Shown one piece after another: positions 45,026 through 52,432 of a DNA stretch of 64,000 nucleotides. Under the pieces are notes generated by a model. The model ran no database searches. It was not told where the DNA came from and worked only from the letters and a program-made list of their open reading frames with translations. The position numbers and the translations under genes are program-made. Position 1 is the stretch's first letter, and each line of letters begins with the position of its first letter. The DNA comes from Dictyobacter arantiisoli (GTDB lineage: Bacteria; Chloroflexota; Ktedonobacteria; Ktedonobacterales; Ktedonobacteraceae), in assembly GCF_008326305.1 (NCBI RefSeq), contig NZ_BIXY01000007.1, positions 55,143 through 119,142 on the forward strand. Direction: 5' to 3'.

Positions 45026-46216
45026 ATGAAACGACGCTTCCCAGGTATGTTCGCCATTATTTGTGTCCTGATACTGGTATTAGTACTACTCGGCATCGGG
45101 ACATCAGCCTATACCGAGCAGAGCACGCTTGCCAGAATTGGCAACGTTAAGGCGGCAAACACCCTTGCAGCCAGAATCTATCTTACCCACGACGCGCTAG
45201 TACAACGCTTCCAGCAAGAAATTAATCGGCAGCTTCCACAGCTCAAAAAGAATGCCATCAACAATGTAACTGGAGGTGCATCCGCCAGCTCTCAGGGCTG
45301 GGAGGGACAACTAGTCAATGCGCTGATAGATCCCTCAGTCACCCTGAGCACACTCACGCCTGAGAGTAACGGCCTGAACGCTGGCTTAACCCTCAGCCTT
45401 TATCCCGGCGATAGCACACCAACCACCTCACACATGTTGATTACCTTCCATATTCTCAATGGATCAAACATCCAGGTGAGCAGTCAGGCCCTGCCAGGAA
45501 GTCAGGCATTGATAACCGGTCCGATTACCACGCTACAGGTTCCCATAGGCACGCTGACCACCATTCAAACCACACCCAATTGCGGCGATGCCAATCTAAA
45601 ACTAGGTTTACAACTTCCACTACAGCATAGCCAAACACAGGGCATGCTCAACAGCACCCATCCACAATATATACAGACCATACAGACCATACAGGATAGT
45701 CAGACCCGTCCTCGCTACGCCACGCTCAGTATGCAGACAAGTAGACGCAACAATCTGGCTAGCCAGACAGCACTACCAGCCGGTGTTGAAATTCCATTCA
45801 GCTCATTGTCATCCCTGGCTGCGGGCATCGGCACAATCAAGCTCAACAGCAGCCTGGAGGTCAACAATATCCAGCTTGGCATACAGAATAATCAGCTAGC
45901 TGTTACAGCGGATATTGTGGCCCTGGTCTTTGGAAAACCAACCCTTAAACTGGGCACCACCACCACGCTTATCGATCCTCAGGCCCTCAACGGCAAGCTG
46001 GCGCTGCATGTCGCTAAAACCACCCTTAACGTCCTCATCTTCAGCTTTCCCGAAGATAGTTACAATCAGCAGATCCAGCAGATGCTCAGTCAACAGGTAG
46101 GCAATGTCCTCAATGGCAAATTCAACGTCAGCGCCGTCAAGCTCGGTCCTGATCCACATCTCCCCTGTGCCGCTACAGATAGCATGATCCTCACTGGCAC
46201 AACCACTATTAACTAA
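45026..46216 (+). CDS. Exported protein of unknown function
   Basis: A 396-residue protein. Residues about 7-28 form a membrane helix (signal anchor); the rest should be outside and is Thr/Ser/Gln/Asn-rich with long beta-strand pattern (LNAGLTLSLYPGD, MLITFHILNGSNIQVSSQAL, NNIQLGIQNNQLAVTADIVAL). Repeated hydrophobic strands suggest a lipid- or surface-binding sandwich of the kind in DUF2993-like proteins, but I cannot confirm this. Two Cys are present. It is a single gene between terminators. Confidence 0.65.
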   Translation: MKRRFPGMFAIICVLILVLVLLGIGTSAYTEQSTLARIGNVKAANTLAARIYLTHDALVQRFQQEINRQLPQLKKNAINNVTGGASASSQGWEGQLVNALIDPSVTLSTLTPESNGLNAGLTLSLYPGDSTPTTSHMLITFHILNGSNIQVSSQALPGSQALITGPITTLQVPIGTLTTIQTTPNCGDANLKLGLQLPLQHSQTQGMLNSTHPQYIQTIQTIQDSQTRPRYATLSMQTSRRNNLASQTALPAGVEIPFSSLSSLAAGIGTIKLNSSLEVNNIQLGIQNNQLAVTADIVALVFGKPTLKLGTTTTLIDPQALNGKLALHVAKTTLNVLIFSFPEDSYNQQIQQMLSQQVGNVLNGKFNVSAVKLGPDPHLPCAATDSMILTGTTTIN

Positions 46217-46217
46217 A

Positions 46218-46263
46218 AGGCATGTTTGAGAGACAAGGAATAGCTCGTCTTTCAAACATGCCT
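46218..46263. terminator. Terminator after the gene at 45026
   Basis: A 17-bp stem AGGCATGTTTGAGAGAC with one G-T pair and a 12-nt loop, immediately after the stop. Confidence 0.65.
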
Positions 46264-46294
46264 GTGTTTAGAGGTATCATATAATAAAATAACG

Positions 46295-46348
46295 GCTTTC
46301 TCCCTACCCCTATTTAGTACAGGATACCAATAGGGATAGGGAGAAAGC
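46295..46348. terminator. Long-stem terminator of the former men operon
   Basis: A 20-bp stem GCTTTCTCCCTACCCCTATT with one non-Watson-Crick pair, 10 bp beyond the stop of the menB fragment on the minus strand. It may have been the terminator of an intact men operon. Confidence 0.65.
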
Positions 46349-46357
46349 ACCGGGCAG

Positions 46358-46470
46358 TTATGGTAAGCGTGGGAATTTGGAGAAGTCAGGTTTGCGCTTT
46401 TCCAAGAAAGAGTTTTTGCCTTCGCGGCCCTCTTCTGTCATGTAATAAAGCAACACGAGAGCATAAGCTG
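46358..46470 (-). pseudogene. menB: C-terminal fragment of menB (naphthoate synthase)
   Basis: Reading the minus strand from about 46470 to the TAA at 46358 gives [15 protein letters not shown] followed by [16 protein letters not shown], which is the strongly conserved end of 1,4-dihydroxy-2-naphthoyl-CoA synthase. Only about the last 35 codons exist; the rest of menB is absent. The fragment is in a different frame from the menF remnant with which it overlaps, so it is not translated as such. It marks the far end of a deletion. Confidence 0.85.
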
Positions 46471-47456
46471 GATAAGGCGTTGCGGATCATTTCAGAAACA
46501 AAACTATGCTCGTCCTGGTTTTTGGCGCTGTGGAGCAGTTCGCGCTCTAAACGCTGATCCTCTTCGAGAGTATTGCCTCGTGGCGCAGAGCCCGCTAAGG
46601 CCATCGTTTGAATCTGACCATCAGCACTGCACACGAGCTGTTCAGGAGTCGCACCAACAAAATAACGCTTCCCCCTCTGGATAGCGAAAATATACGCTTG
46701 CGGATAACTCCGGCTCAGACGCCGCAACGTGGCATCAATATCGAATGGCTCACCCTGGCTTGTGAGCTGAACGGCTCGCGCCAACACAACTTTTTGAAAG
46801 TCCCCCTGCTTGATACGATGGATGGCTTCCCCAACTTGCCCTTTCCAGAGCTCCGGCTCCAAGATATCACGGGATAAAAACATGTTTGGCGCGGGCGGGC
46901 GCTCTATTGGGATAGGAGAGCGTTGGATCAGAGAAGTAAGATGATCAAGATAAGCTGCCAGTTCGGTGGCACGCTGAGTAGCATCGGTGGTGACAGAGAC
47001 AAGAGTGTTGAGGGTAAGCGCAGCACATTCATCATCACAATGGAAAAGGAGCGTAGGCAGGATCAATAAGCCAGCAGGAAAACCTTGCCAGAGATCTGTC
47101 GCCGGATTAAGTGTATCAAAAGTGAAACCGCCAAAGAGGATTGGTCCACTCGTGTGCGTTGGCACTTCAGTAGATGTAGCATGCATCAGGGTGTGCTGCT
47201 GAAGCGTACGCCAGGCAGCCGCAGCCGTCGTGACACCCTCTGATCCGTTCGTTTCAATAGTGATGGTCGCACCAACACCAGTTAAGATGCGCCCCTCGGA
47301 TGGGCGCGCCCAGTAGAAGCTGTCTCCTAATCCAAGCGCATGGAATGCACGAAAAACACGCAAAGGTTCAACAGATAAAAGTGGATAGGAGATACTAAAA
47401 AGAACATCATGATCAGCGAGTACTGCCTGAGCAACAGCTTTCTGTAAACAATACAA
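46386..47456 (-). pseudogene. menF: Isochorismate synthase, C-terminally truncated by deletion
   Basis: MenF converts chorismate to isochorismate at the start of menaquinone synthesis. The sequence follows the family up to [14 protein letters not shown] (KVVLARAVQL with the catalytic Lys, [39 protein letters not shown] are all present), then runs out of frame through menB DNA for about 22 codons. The final 100-110 residues, which carry metal-binding Glu residues of the active site (in the conserved HPTPAVGG and GWYAGPIG regions), are missing, so the product should be inactive. The start is an unremarkable TTG near 47456 shortly after an in-frame stop. Confidence 0.82.
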
Positions 47457-47531
47457 AAGTTCGAACGGCTTCCTTCTGCCAATTTAAGGTAAACGGGCAT
47501 TCCAAGGCGCACTTTTTCCACTAATACAGAG

Positions 47532-47843
47532 TTAAAAAGAACCATTCGGTGATGACTCAGCAAGAGCACCAAGAAGAAGCGCAAGCCTTGCGTGCAGCTT
47601 AATCACTGGTAGATGCATGATATCAATCAGAAACGGAATTGTTGCTAGTATGATCTCAATGTGGGTATCCTGGTTCAAGACTGTTTTGGCCAAACTATCA
47701 AACGAAGCACTAACCTTTGCTTCATCAGTTGAAATCAAATCACGAAACAACCCAGGAATGGCATAGGCCGTACCTGCACCTCCGTCAAGTTTATTCCAAT
47801 CGATCTGGTCAAGGTTATTGATCAGGTCAAGATTATTGATCAT
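47532..47843 (-). CDS. Short HEAT-like protein, probably truncated
   Basis: A 103-residue frame. IDWNKLDGGAGTAYAIPGLFRDLIS and IPFLIDIMHLP follow the pattern of the N-terminus of longer HEAT-repeat proteins (WxxLxHAYGxAxDVPxLLRxL, then AVPFLIELL), known from actinobacteria and Chloroflexota, but the protein stops after about two repeats, which suggests loss of the rest. The ATG at 47843 has GGAGGAG close upstream. It ends 75 bp before the truncated menF. Confidence 0.5.
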   Translation of the reverse strand: MINNLDLINNLDQIDWNKLDGGAGTAYAIPGLFRDLISTDEAKVSASFDSLAKTVLNQDTHIEIILATIPFLIDIMHLPVIKLHARLALLLGALAESSPNGSF

Positions 47844-48023
47844 ATCTCCTCCGGGCATTAAAACGATAAAGCGGAATGCTGAGAACTTGTTTGGGATCAG
47901 GATTTTCGATGCTCTATCTTCCTGTTACGTGTTGGTGGTAAAAAGAAGAAATAGAGAAGTCAAAAGCTGCCTGGCAGTCCAAATATGATCGGTAAAAGCA
48001 ATAGCAGTTTGTTGCTTGAACAA

Positions 48024-48212
48024 AGTGTTTGATTCCCATCACCAGCGGGATCTTGCTGCTCACCTGCTGGCAGGCGCAGGCGCGCCTGCGCCCTTTTTAT
48101 TGTATGTTGCTGTAAATGAGCATAGCTCATTTACAGCAACATACAATAAAAAGTGGTTTGAGCACCATTGGTGCGAAAACTCATGCACCAGGATGGTGAA
48201 GACCATAGAGTT
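48024..48212. repeat. Variable-hairpin element, copy B (inverted relative to A)
   Basis: The boundary AGTGTTTGATTCCCAT is the same as at copy A, but what follows is the complement of the far end of A: ACCAGCGGGATCTTGCTGCTC, GC-rich hairpin (GGCGCAGGCGCGCCTGCGCC), then a perfect 28-bp stem with loop ATA (48094-48152), then TTTGAGCACC-ATT-GGTGCGAAAACTCATGCAC. Stem length, loop length and T5/A5 ends equal those of copy A; the 23 inner base pairs are unrelated. Confidence 0.75.
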
Positions 48213-48226
48213 TTCAGATTGAAGAT

Positions 48227-48280
48227 ATGAAAGATAGTGCCAGACTCAACGATTTAATTGATGCTGGCACTATCTTTCAT
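48227..48280 (-). terminator. Terminator of the amino-acid permease gene
   Basis: A perfect 17-bp stem ATGAAAGATAGTGCCAG with a 20-nt loop, 20 bp after the permease stop. Confidence 0.7.
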
Positions 48281-48300
48281 AGTATTGACGTTGTGGGATG

Positions 48301-49734
48301 TCAGGCCGAAACGTCTTCGGCGTAGATCTTTCCGCTCTCTTTGAGAGAGTCGGGAGAGCGTTTTTGGAGTATGATGGTGATGATGATACCTACGACAAGC
48401 CAGAGCGCGACAATTGGGCCTGCCAGATTAAGCGGAGCAGCCGGAAGAGGCGAGAATTGGAAGTACAGCACAAACAGTAGGATGATGAATGGGATCACTG
48501 GCGCAATGATGTGCCGGAGAACATTGAATTCATCCCGATGTTTGCGCAGGTAGAAAATTGGTACGGAGGCACAGGTAGCCATGTAGACGAGGATGATGGG
48601 TAGCGTGAGCACGGTGCCCAGGAAGGCGAAGCCCAGAGTTGTTCCATAGATGACACCCGGTAGCAATGAGAAGACAACGGCGATGATCATGGTGAAGATG
48701 ATAGCAACATCCGGTACGCTATCTTTATTCAAATGCGCCAATACATGCGGTAGGGAGCGGGTACGGCCCATGGCATAGAGCATACGCGAGGCTGCATTGA
48801 CACCAGCATTTGCGTTCCCCAGCGCGCTATTCAAGATCGCCAGGATCACGATAATATGAAAGGGACCCCAGACACGGGTTGCCATTGTTCCCCAGGGATC
48901 AGGATCACCTGTGTAGGCAGAAAGCTTATCAATGCCCCAGCCAACGACGCCAGCATAGGAACAAAAGACATAGAAGATACCGATCAATACGGCTGCCAGG
49001 AAGATAGCACGTGGTACGGTGCGGCGTGGATTCTTCGCTTCTTCCGCTAGTTGCGCTGAAGATTCAAAGCCTGAAAAGGCGAGTAGCACGAAGACCATGC
49101 CGAAGAATACACCCTGCCAGCCACCCAGGCCACTTTGCAGGCTGGATGCTGGATTAAAGACCGCCCAGGTATTATGTCCCGAGGTGGCAATCAACCAGAT
49201 TGATAATACGCCAAAGACGATAATTTCGATTACGCCCAGTACGATACCAGTATCGGCTGACAGTTTGATACCAAAGAAGGTCAAAGCAAAGACGATAACG
49301 GCGAAAATCAGTGCCCAGACTGCCCAGCCCAGTGAAATATGAAACACATTGCTCACAAATGAGTCAGCAACTGGTCCTAATACCAATAGCTGGAAGGGTA
49401 CAATCAATAAATATGCCAGATCGAACATCCAACCAGTCAACCAGCCAATACGAAATCCTAATGATTCGCTGACATAGGTGAAGTAACCACCGGCGGAAGG
49501 GAGATGTCGCGCCAGGGCACCGATGTTCAGGGCGATAAAACAACAGACAATTAAAGCAATCAGAACAGCGAGAGGGAGGGCACCTCCCGTAAAGGGAATC
49601 GCAGCACCCAGGCTGAAAGAAACAGCCGAGGCTGGCGCCATCGTCGTAATAGATTGGAATAAGACACCGGGCAAACCAATTGTGTTGGCACGTAACTGGC
49701 CTTGCTCGGGTGGGGAAGAAGTTTCAACGGACAT
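48301..49734 (-). CDS. APC-family amino-acid permease
   Basis: A 477-residue secondary transporter with 12 membrane helices. The first unwound helix carries GLPGVLFQSITTMAPASAVSFS, of which TTMAPASAVSFS is distinctive, and GGYFTYVSESLGFRIGW and FSGFESSAQLAEEAKNPRRTVPRAI (segment GFESSAQLAEEAKNPRR) are family hallmarks of the AAT/APC superfamily. It takes up an amino acid or amine with protons or by exchange; the substrate cannot be told. The ATG at 49734 has AAGGAGA 5 bp upstream, better than an earlier frame start. Confidence 0.88.
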   Translation of the reverse strand: MSVETSSPPEQGQLRANTIGLPGVLFQSITTMAPASAVSFSLGAAIPFTGGALPLAVLIALIVCCFIALNIGALARHLPSAGGYFTYVSESLGFRIGWLTGWMFDLAYLLIVPFQLLVLGPVADSFVSNVFHISLGWAVWALIFAVIVFALTFFGIKLSADTGIVLGVIEIIVFGVLSIWLIATSGHNTWAVFNPASSLQSGLGGWQGVFFGMVFVLLAFSGFESSAQLAEEAKNPRRTVPRAIFLAAVLIGIFYVFCSYAGVVGWGIDKLSAYTGDPDPWGTMATRVWGPFHIIVILAILNSALGNANAGVNAASRMLYAMGRTRSLPHVLAHLNKDSVPDVAIIFTMIIAVVFSLLPGVIYGTTLGFAFLGTVLTLPIILVYMATCASVPIFYLRKHRDEFNVLRHIIAPVIPFIILLFVLYFQFSPLPAAPLNLAGPIVALWLVVGIIITIILQKRSPDSLKESGKIYAEDVSA

Positions 49735-50070
49735 ACCAGTCTCCTTCACTAAACACTTGAAAACGGAACATTTACGACTCAAGGCTGCTCACGTATCACA
49801 TGGAAAGAATAGAAAACGAACGTTGCTGAGCGCCAGAATGACGATATCTGGCCTATTCTTCTGATGGAACTTTACAGCACAAAGCTATCAAACATCCCTG
49901 ACCACAACTACTTTTGAGAGAACGCCGAACCTATAAAAGAGGCAAGTTCATGGCTATTCAGTAGATCGTATGCATCAGCATCGAATACAATACACCAGTT
50001 CCATCCGGATGGGGAATATAAACTCCAGTATAAACCAATCCAACACATCAAGCAAGCGCTATTAAATAGA

Positions 50071-50190
50071 CAGGCACACAAACGCCTGCACCCTATTTAC
50101 TCTGTGGTGTAGAAAATGTACTTTGAACATTTTCTACACCACAGAGTAAATAATTCTAAGCACCTCAGGTGAGAAAAATCATATGGGAAG
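50071..50190. repeat. Variable-hairpin element, copy D
   Basis: A perfect 26-bp stem with a 7-nt loop (50094-50152, span 59 nt). Left flank CAGGCACACAAACGCCTGCACCC and right flank AAGCACC-TCA-GGTGAGAAAAATCAT correspond to the flanks of copy B in the same orientation, more diverged. It fills the end of the 480-bp spacer beyond the acetamidase gene on the minus strand; the rest of the spacer shows no gene. Confidence 0.65.
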
Positions 50191-50211
50191 AACCTGGGAA
50201 ACGAGCACGCT

Positions 50212-51168
50212 CTATGAGAAGATGCTGAGCGGCAAGAGTGCCGCAACCAGCCAGTTAGGCATATCGACTACTTCACACAGCTTTAAATCTACCACCACGC
50301 TACATAACATATAAGCATCGTTGCGCGATAGTCCATAAGTACGTACAAGATGATCGATCATATGGCGTACCGCATTGCGCGTCGCCTCAGCTGGATCGGG
50401 TCCAATACCATCAGTGCCATAATACGGGGCGGTATTGGTACGCACGGTCAACGGGCCGCTGGTCAGGAACTGCGGCTCCTGTACCTGTATGTCTTTACGC
50501 ACCGTCAGTCGGACTGTAGCATGCATAGGTGCCTCAATTGCGGTACCACACACCTCACCATCTCCCTGGGCGGCGTGCCCATCGCCCATCGAGTACAGAG
50601 CTCCCTGTACCTCAATCGGCAAATAGAGATGCGCACCTTTCGTCAAATGTTTGGTATCCATATTGCCGCCGTGGCGATAGGGTGGAATAGTGGAATGGGG
50701 ACCTGGAGCTGCTGGAGCCAGTCCAATCTCGCCGCAGAAAGGTGCCAGCGGAATACGAATGCCAGGAGCAAACTCGGCCCAGCCATCAGCTCCGTCCTCA
50801 AGCTGCCAGATCTTCAAAGCTGGCTCGGTAAACTCATCAGCAAGCAGACCAAAGCCAGGAATCACCGCCGTCCAGCCCCAGGTAGCCGGCTGTAAATCCA
50901 CTATCTCAACCTCCAGCGTATCCCCTGGCTCAGCCCCTTCCACATAGATAGGACCATTCACGTGATCAACCAGCGCAAAATCAAGCTTCGCCACATCCTC
51001 AACCGTGCTCGTAGGACCAAACTGGCCGCCAGCAGAATCGAACAGATCAAACTCTACAATCTCACCGGATTGAATAGTATCAATTGGTTCGACACTATGA
51101 TCCCAAAACGCGTGCCGCTGATTGCGGTGTACATGGATAGTTCTTCCGCTCTTTTGTATATTCGTCAT
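50212..51168 (-). CDS. Acetamidase/formamidase family enzyme
   Basis: A 318-residue cytoplasmic hydrolase of the FmdA/AmdA family, which releases ammonia from short amides. Family motifs are visible: GPIYVEGAEPGDTLEVEI (part PIYVEGAEPGDTL), FCGEIGLAP, RHGGNMDTKHL and MGDGHAAQGDGEVCGTAIE, with metal-binding His and Glu/Asp residues. The amino-acid permease gene nearby on the same strand could supply nitrogenous substrates, but there is a 480-bp gap with a hairpin element. The substrate is not known; formamide and acetamide are family examples. Confidence 0.88.
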   Translation of the reverse strand: MTNIQKSGRTIHVHRNQRHAFWDHSVEPIDTIQSGEIVEFDLFDSAGGQFGPTSTVEDVAKLDFALVDHVNGPIYVEGAEPGDTLEVEIVDLQPATWGWTAVIPGFGLLADEFTEPALKIWQLEDGADGWAEFAPGIRIPLAPFCGEIGLAPAAPGPHSTIPPYRHGGNMDTKHLTKGAHLYLPIEVQGALYSMGDGHAAQGDGEVCGTAIEAPMHATVRLTVRKDIQVQEPQFLTSGPLTVRTNTAPYYGTDGIGPDPAEATRNAVRHMIDHLVRTYGLSRNDAYMLCSVVVDLKLCEVVDMPNWLVAALLPLSIFS

Positions 51169-51434
51169 ACCGTTTCACAAACATCCTTTCCACGCAATCC
51201 TTGCCTTATAAAAATATATACCAGTCGCTTGATTCTAGGGTAGCCGATTTCGCGCCAAAAGACAAGGCAGTCGAATACTTGCCACATAGCAACATGCCGT
51301 TCACTTCCTATAATGCCTATTTACAGCCAGAGGGAAAGTAGGATATTGTCAGGAGGGTGATAGGTGTGTTGATGTATGTATTGATATACAGGCAGATCAA
51401 ATAGCTCTAGTTCTAGCGACAAGGAGCCCTAAAA

Positions 51435-52235
51435 ATGATACAAAAAATGACTCCTCCAAATGATGAGATGCTGGATATTGTCCCCGACTTATTGACACAA
51501 CTTGTAGCTACCGATGCTCCGCCAACGGTCCCGTTGCCGCCAGCGGAGCCTGAATATCACGCGACGGTCCATGATATGCCAATTGATGATCGTCCCCGTG
51601 AGCGTCTTCAGAAATTCGGAGCCGATACCCTCTCGACAGCGGATCTGCTGGCGATCATTCTACGCACAGGCACCCAGCGGGAAAACGTGGTTGAACTGGC
51701 AACCAAGCTACTTGCCAAATATGGTGGTTTATCAGGTCTGATGAGTGCCGATTTTTATGAACTCGGGAATGAGCATGGCATCGGTGCCGCCAAATCAGCC
51801 CAGTTAAAGGCATCCTTAGAGATTGGCAAACGCCTGAGCATGCTTTCGAGCAAGAAACGCTATCAAATCACCTCCGCCGACGACGCTGCACGTCTGGTAC
51901 GCATGGAGATGATGTATCTGGACCATGAGGAGATGCATATCATTCTGCTCGACACCAAAAACCAGGTTATCGAATGTATCAAACGCTATAAGGGGACCGT
52001 CAATAGCTCTGTACTGCGTATTGCCGAAGTTATGCGACCGGCGATCACGCGCAACAGCCCACGTATGATCGTCTGCCACAATCATCCCAGCGGCGATCCA
52101 TCCCCCTCACCCGAAGACATCGAAGTCACGCAGCAACTGGTAGAGGCAGCCAAGCTCCTGGATATCGACATCCTTGACCATATCATTATCGGCAATCCCC
52201 GCTATATCAGCCTCAAAGAAAAACTGCACTGGTAA
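51435..52235 (+). CDS. radC: RadC family JAB-domain protein
   Basis: A 266-residue protein. Residues about 50-130 are a UPF0758 helix-hairpin-helix region (RERLQKFGADTLSTADLLAIILRTGT, in part); the C-terminal JAB1/MPN-like metalloprotease domain has the ligand motif HNHPSGDPSPSPED with its upstream Glu. Despite the name, a role in DNA repair is not established; domestic RadC proteins are dispensable in tested bacteria. The first 45 residues (Pro-rich) are an extension. AAGGAG precedes the ATG by 8 bp. A hairpin element separates it from lon. Confidence 0.9.
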   Translation: MIQKMTPPNDEMLDIVPDLLTQLVATDAPPTVPLPPAEPEYHATVHDMPIDDRPRERLQKFGADTLSTADLLAIILRTGTQRENVVELATKLLAKYGGLSGLMSADFYELGNEHGIGAAKSAQLKASLEIGKRLSMLSSKKRYQITSADDAARLVRMEMMYLDHEEMHIILLDTKNQVIECIKRYKGTVNSSVLRIAEVMRPAITRNSPRMIVCHNHPSGDPSPSPEDIEVTQQLVEAAKLLDIDILDHIIIGNPRYISLKEKLHW

Positions 52236-52261
52236 TCGATAGGCATCAAACTCCCAGATGC

Positions 52262-52410
52262 TTATCTGCGGCAGGTGCTCACGCGCCAGCATCCTTATAT
52301 ATATATTGCAGGAAAAGTGTAAAGAACTTTTCCTGCAATATATATACCTATTTGAGCACCCTGGGTGCAAAAAAATCATACGTAAAAATCGCGAAGGCCA
52401 TAGGCATCTA
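52262..52410. repeat. Variable-hairpin element, copy C
   Basis: A perfect 21-bp stem with a 7-nt loop (52298-52346), between convergent radC and lon. Right flank TTTGAGCACC-CTG-GGTGCAAAAAAATCAT and GGCCATAGGCA match the B orientation; left flank GCAGGTGCTCACGCGCCAGC is strongly diverged. Likely used as bidirectional terminator. Confidence 0.6.
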
Positions 52411-52432
52411 ACACATACTGAAAAACAATCAG

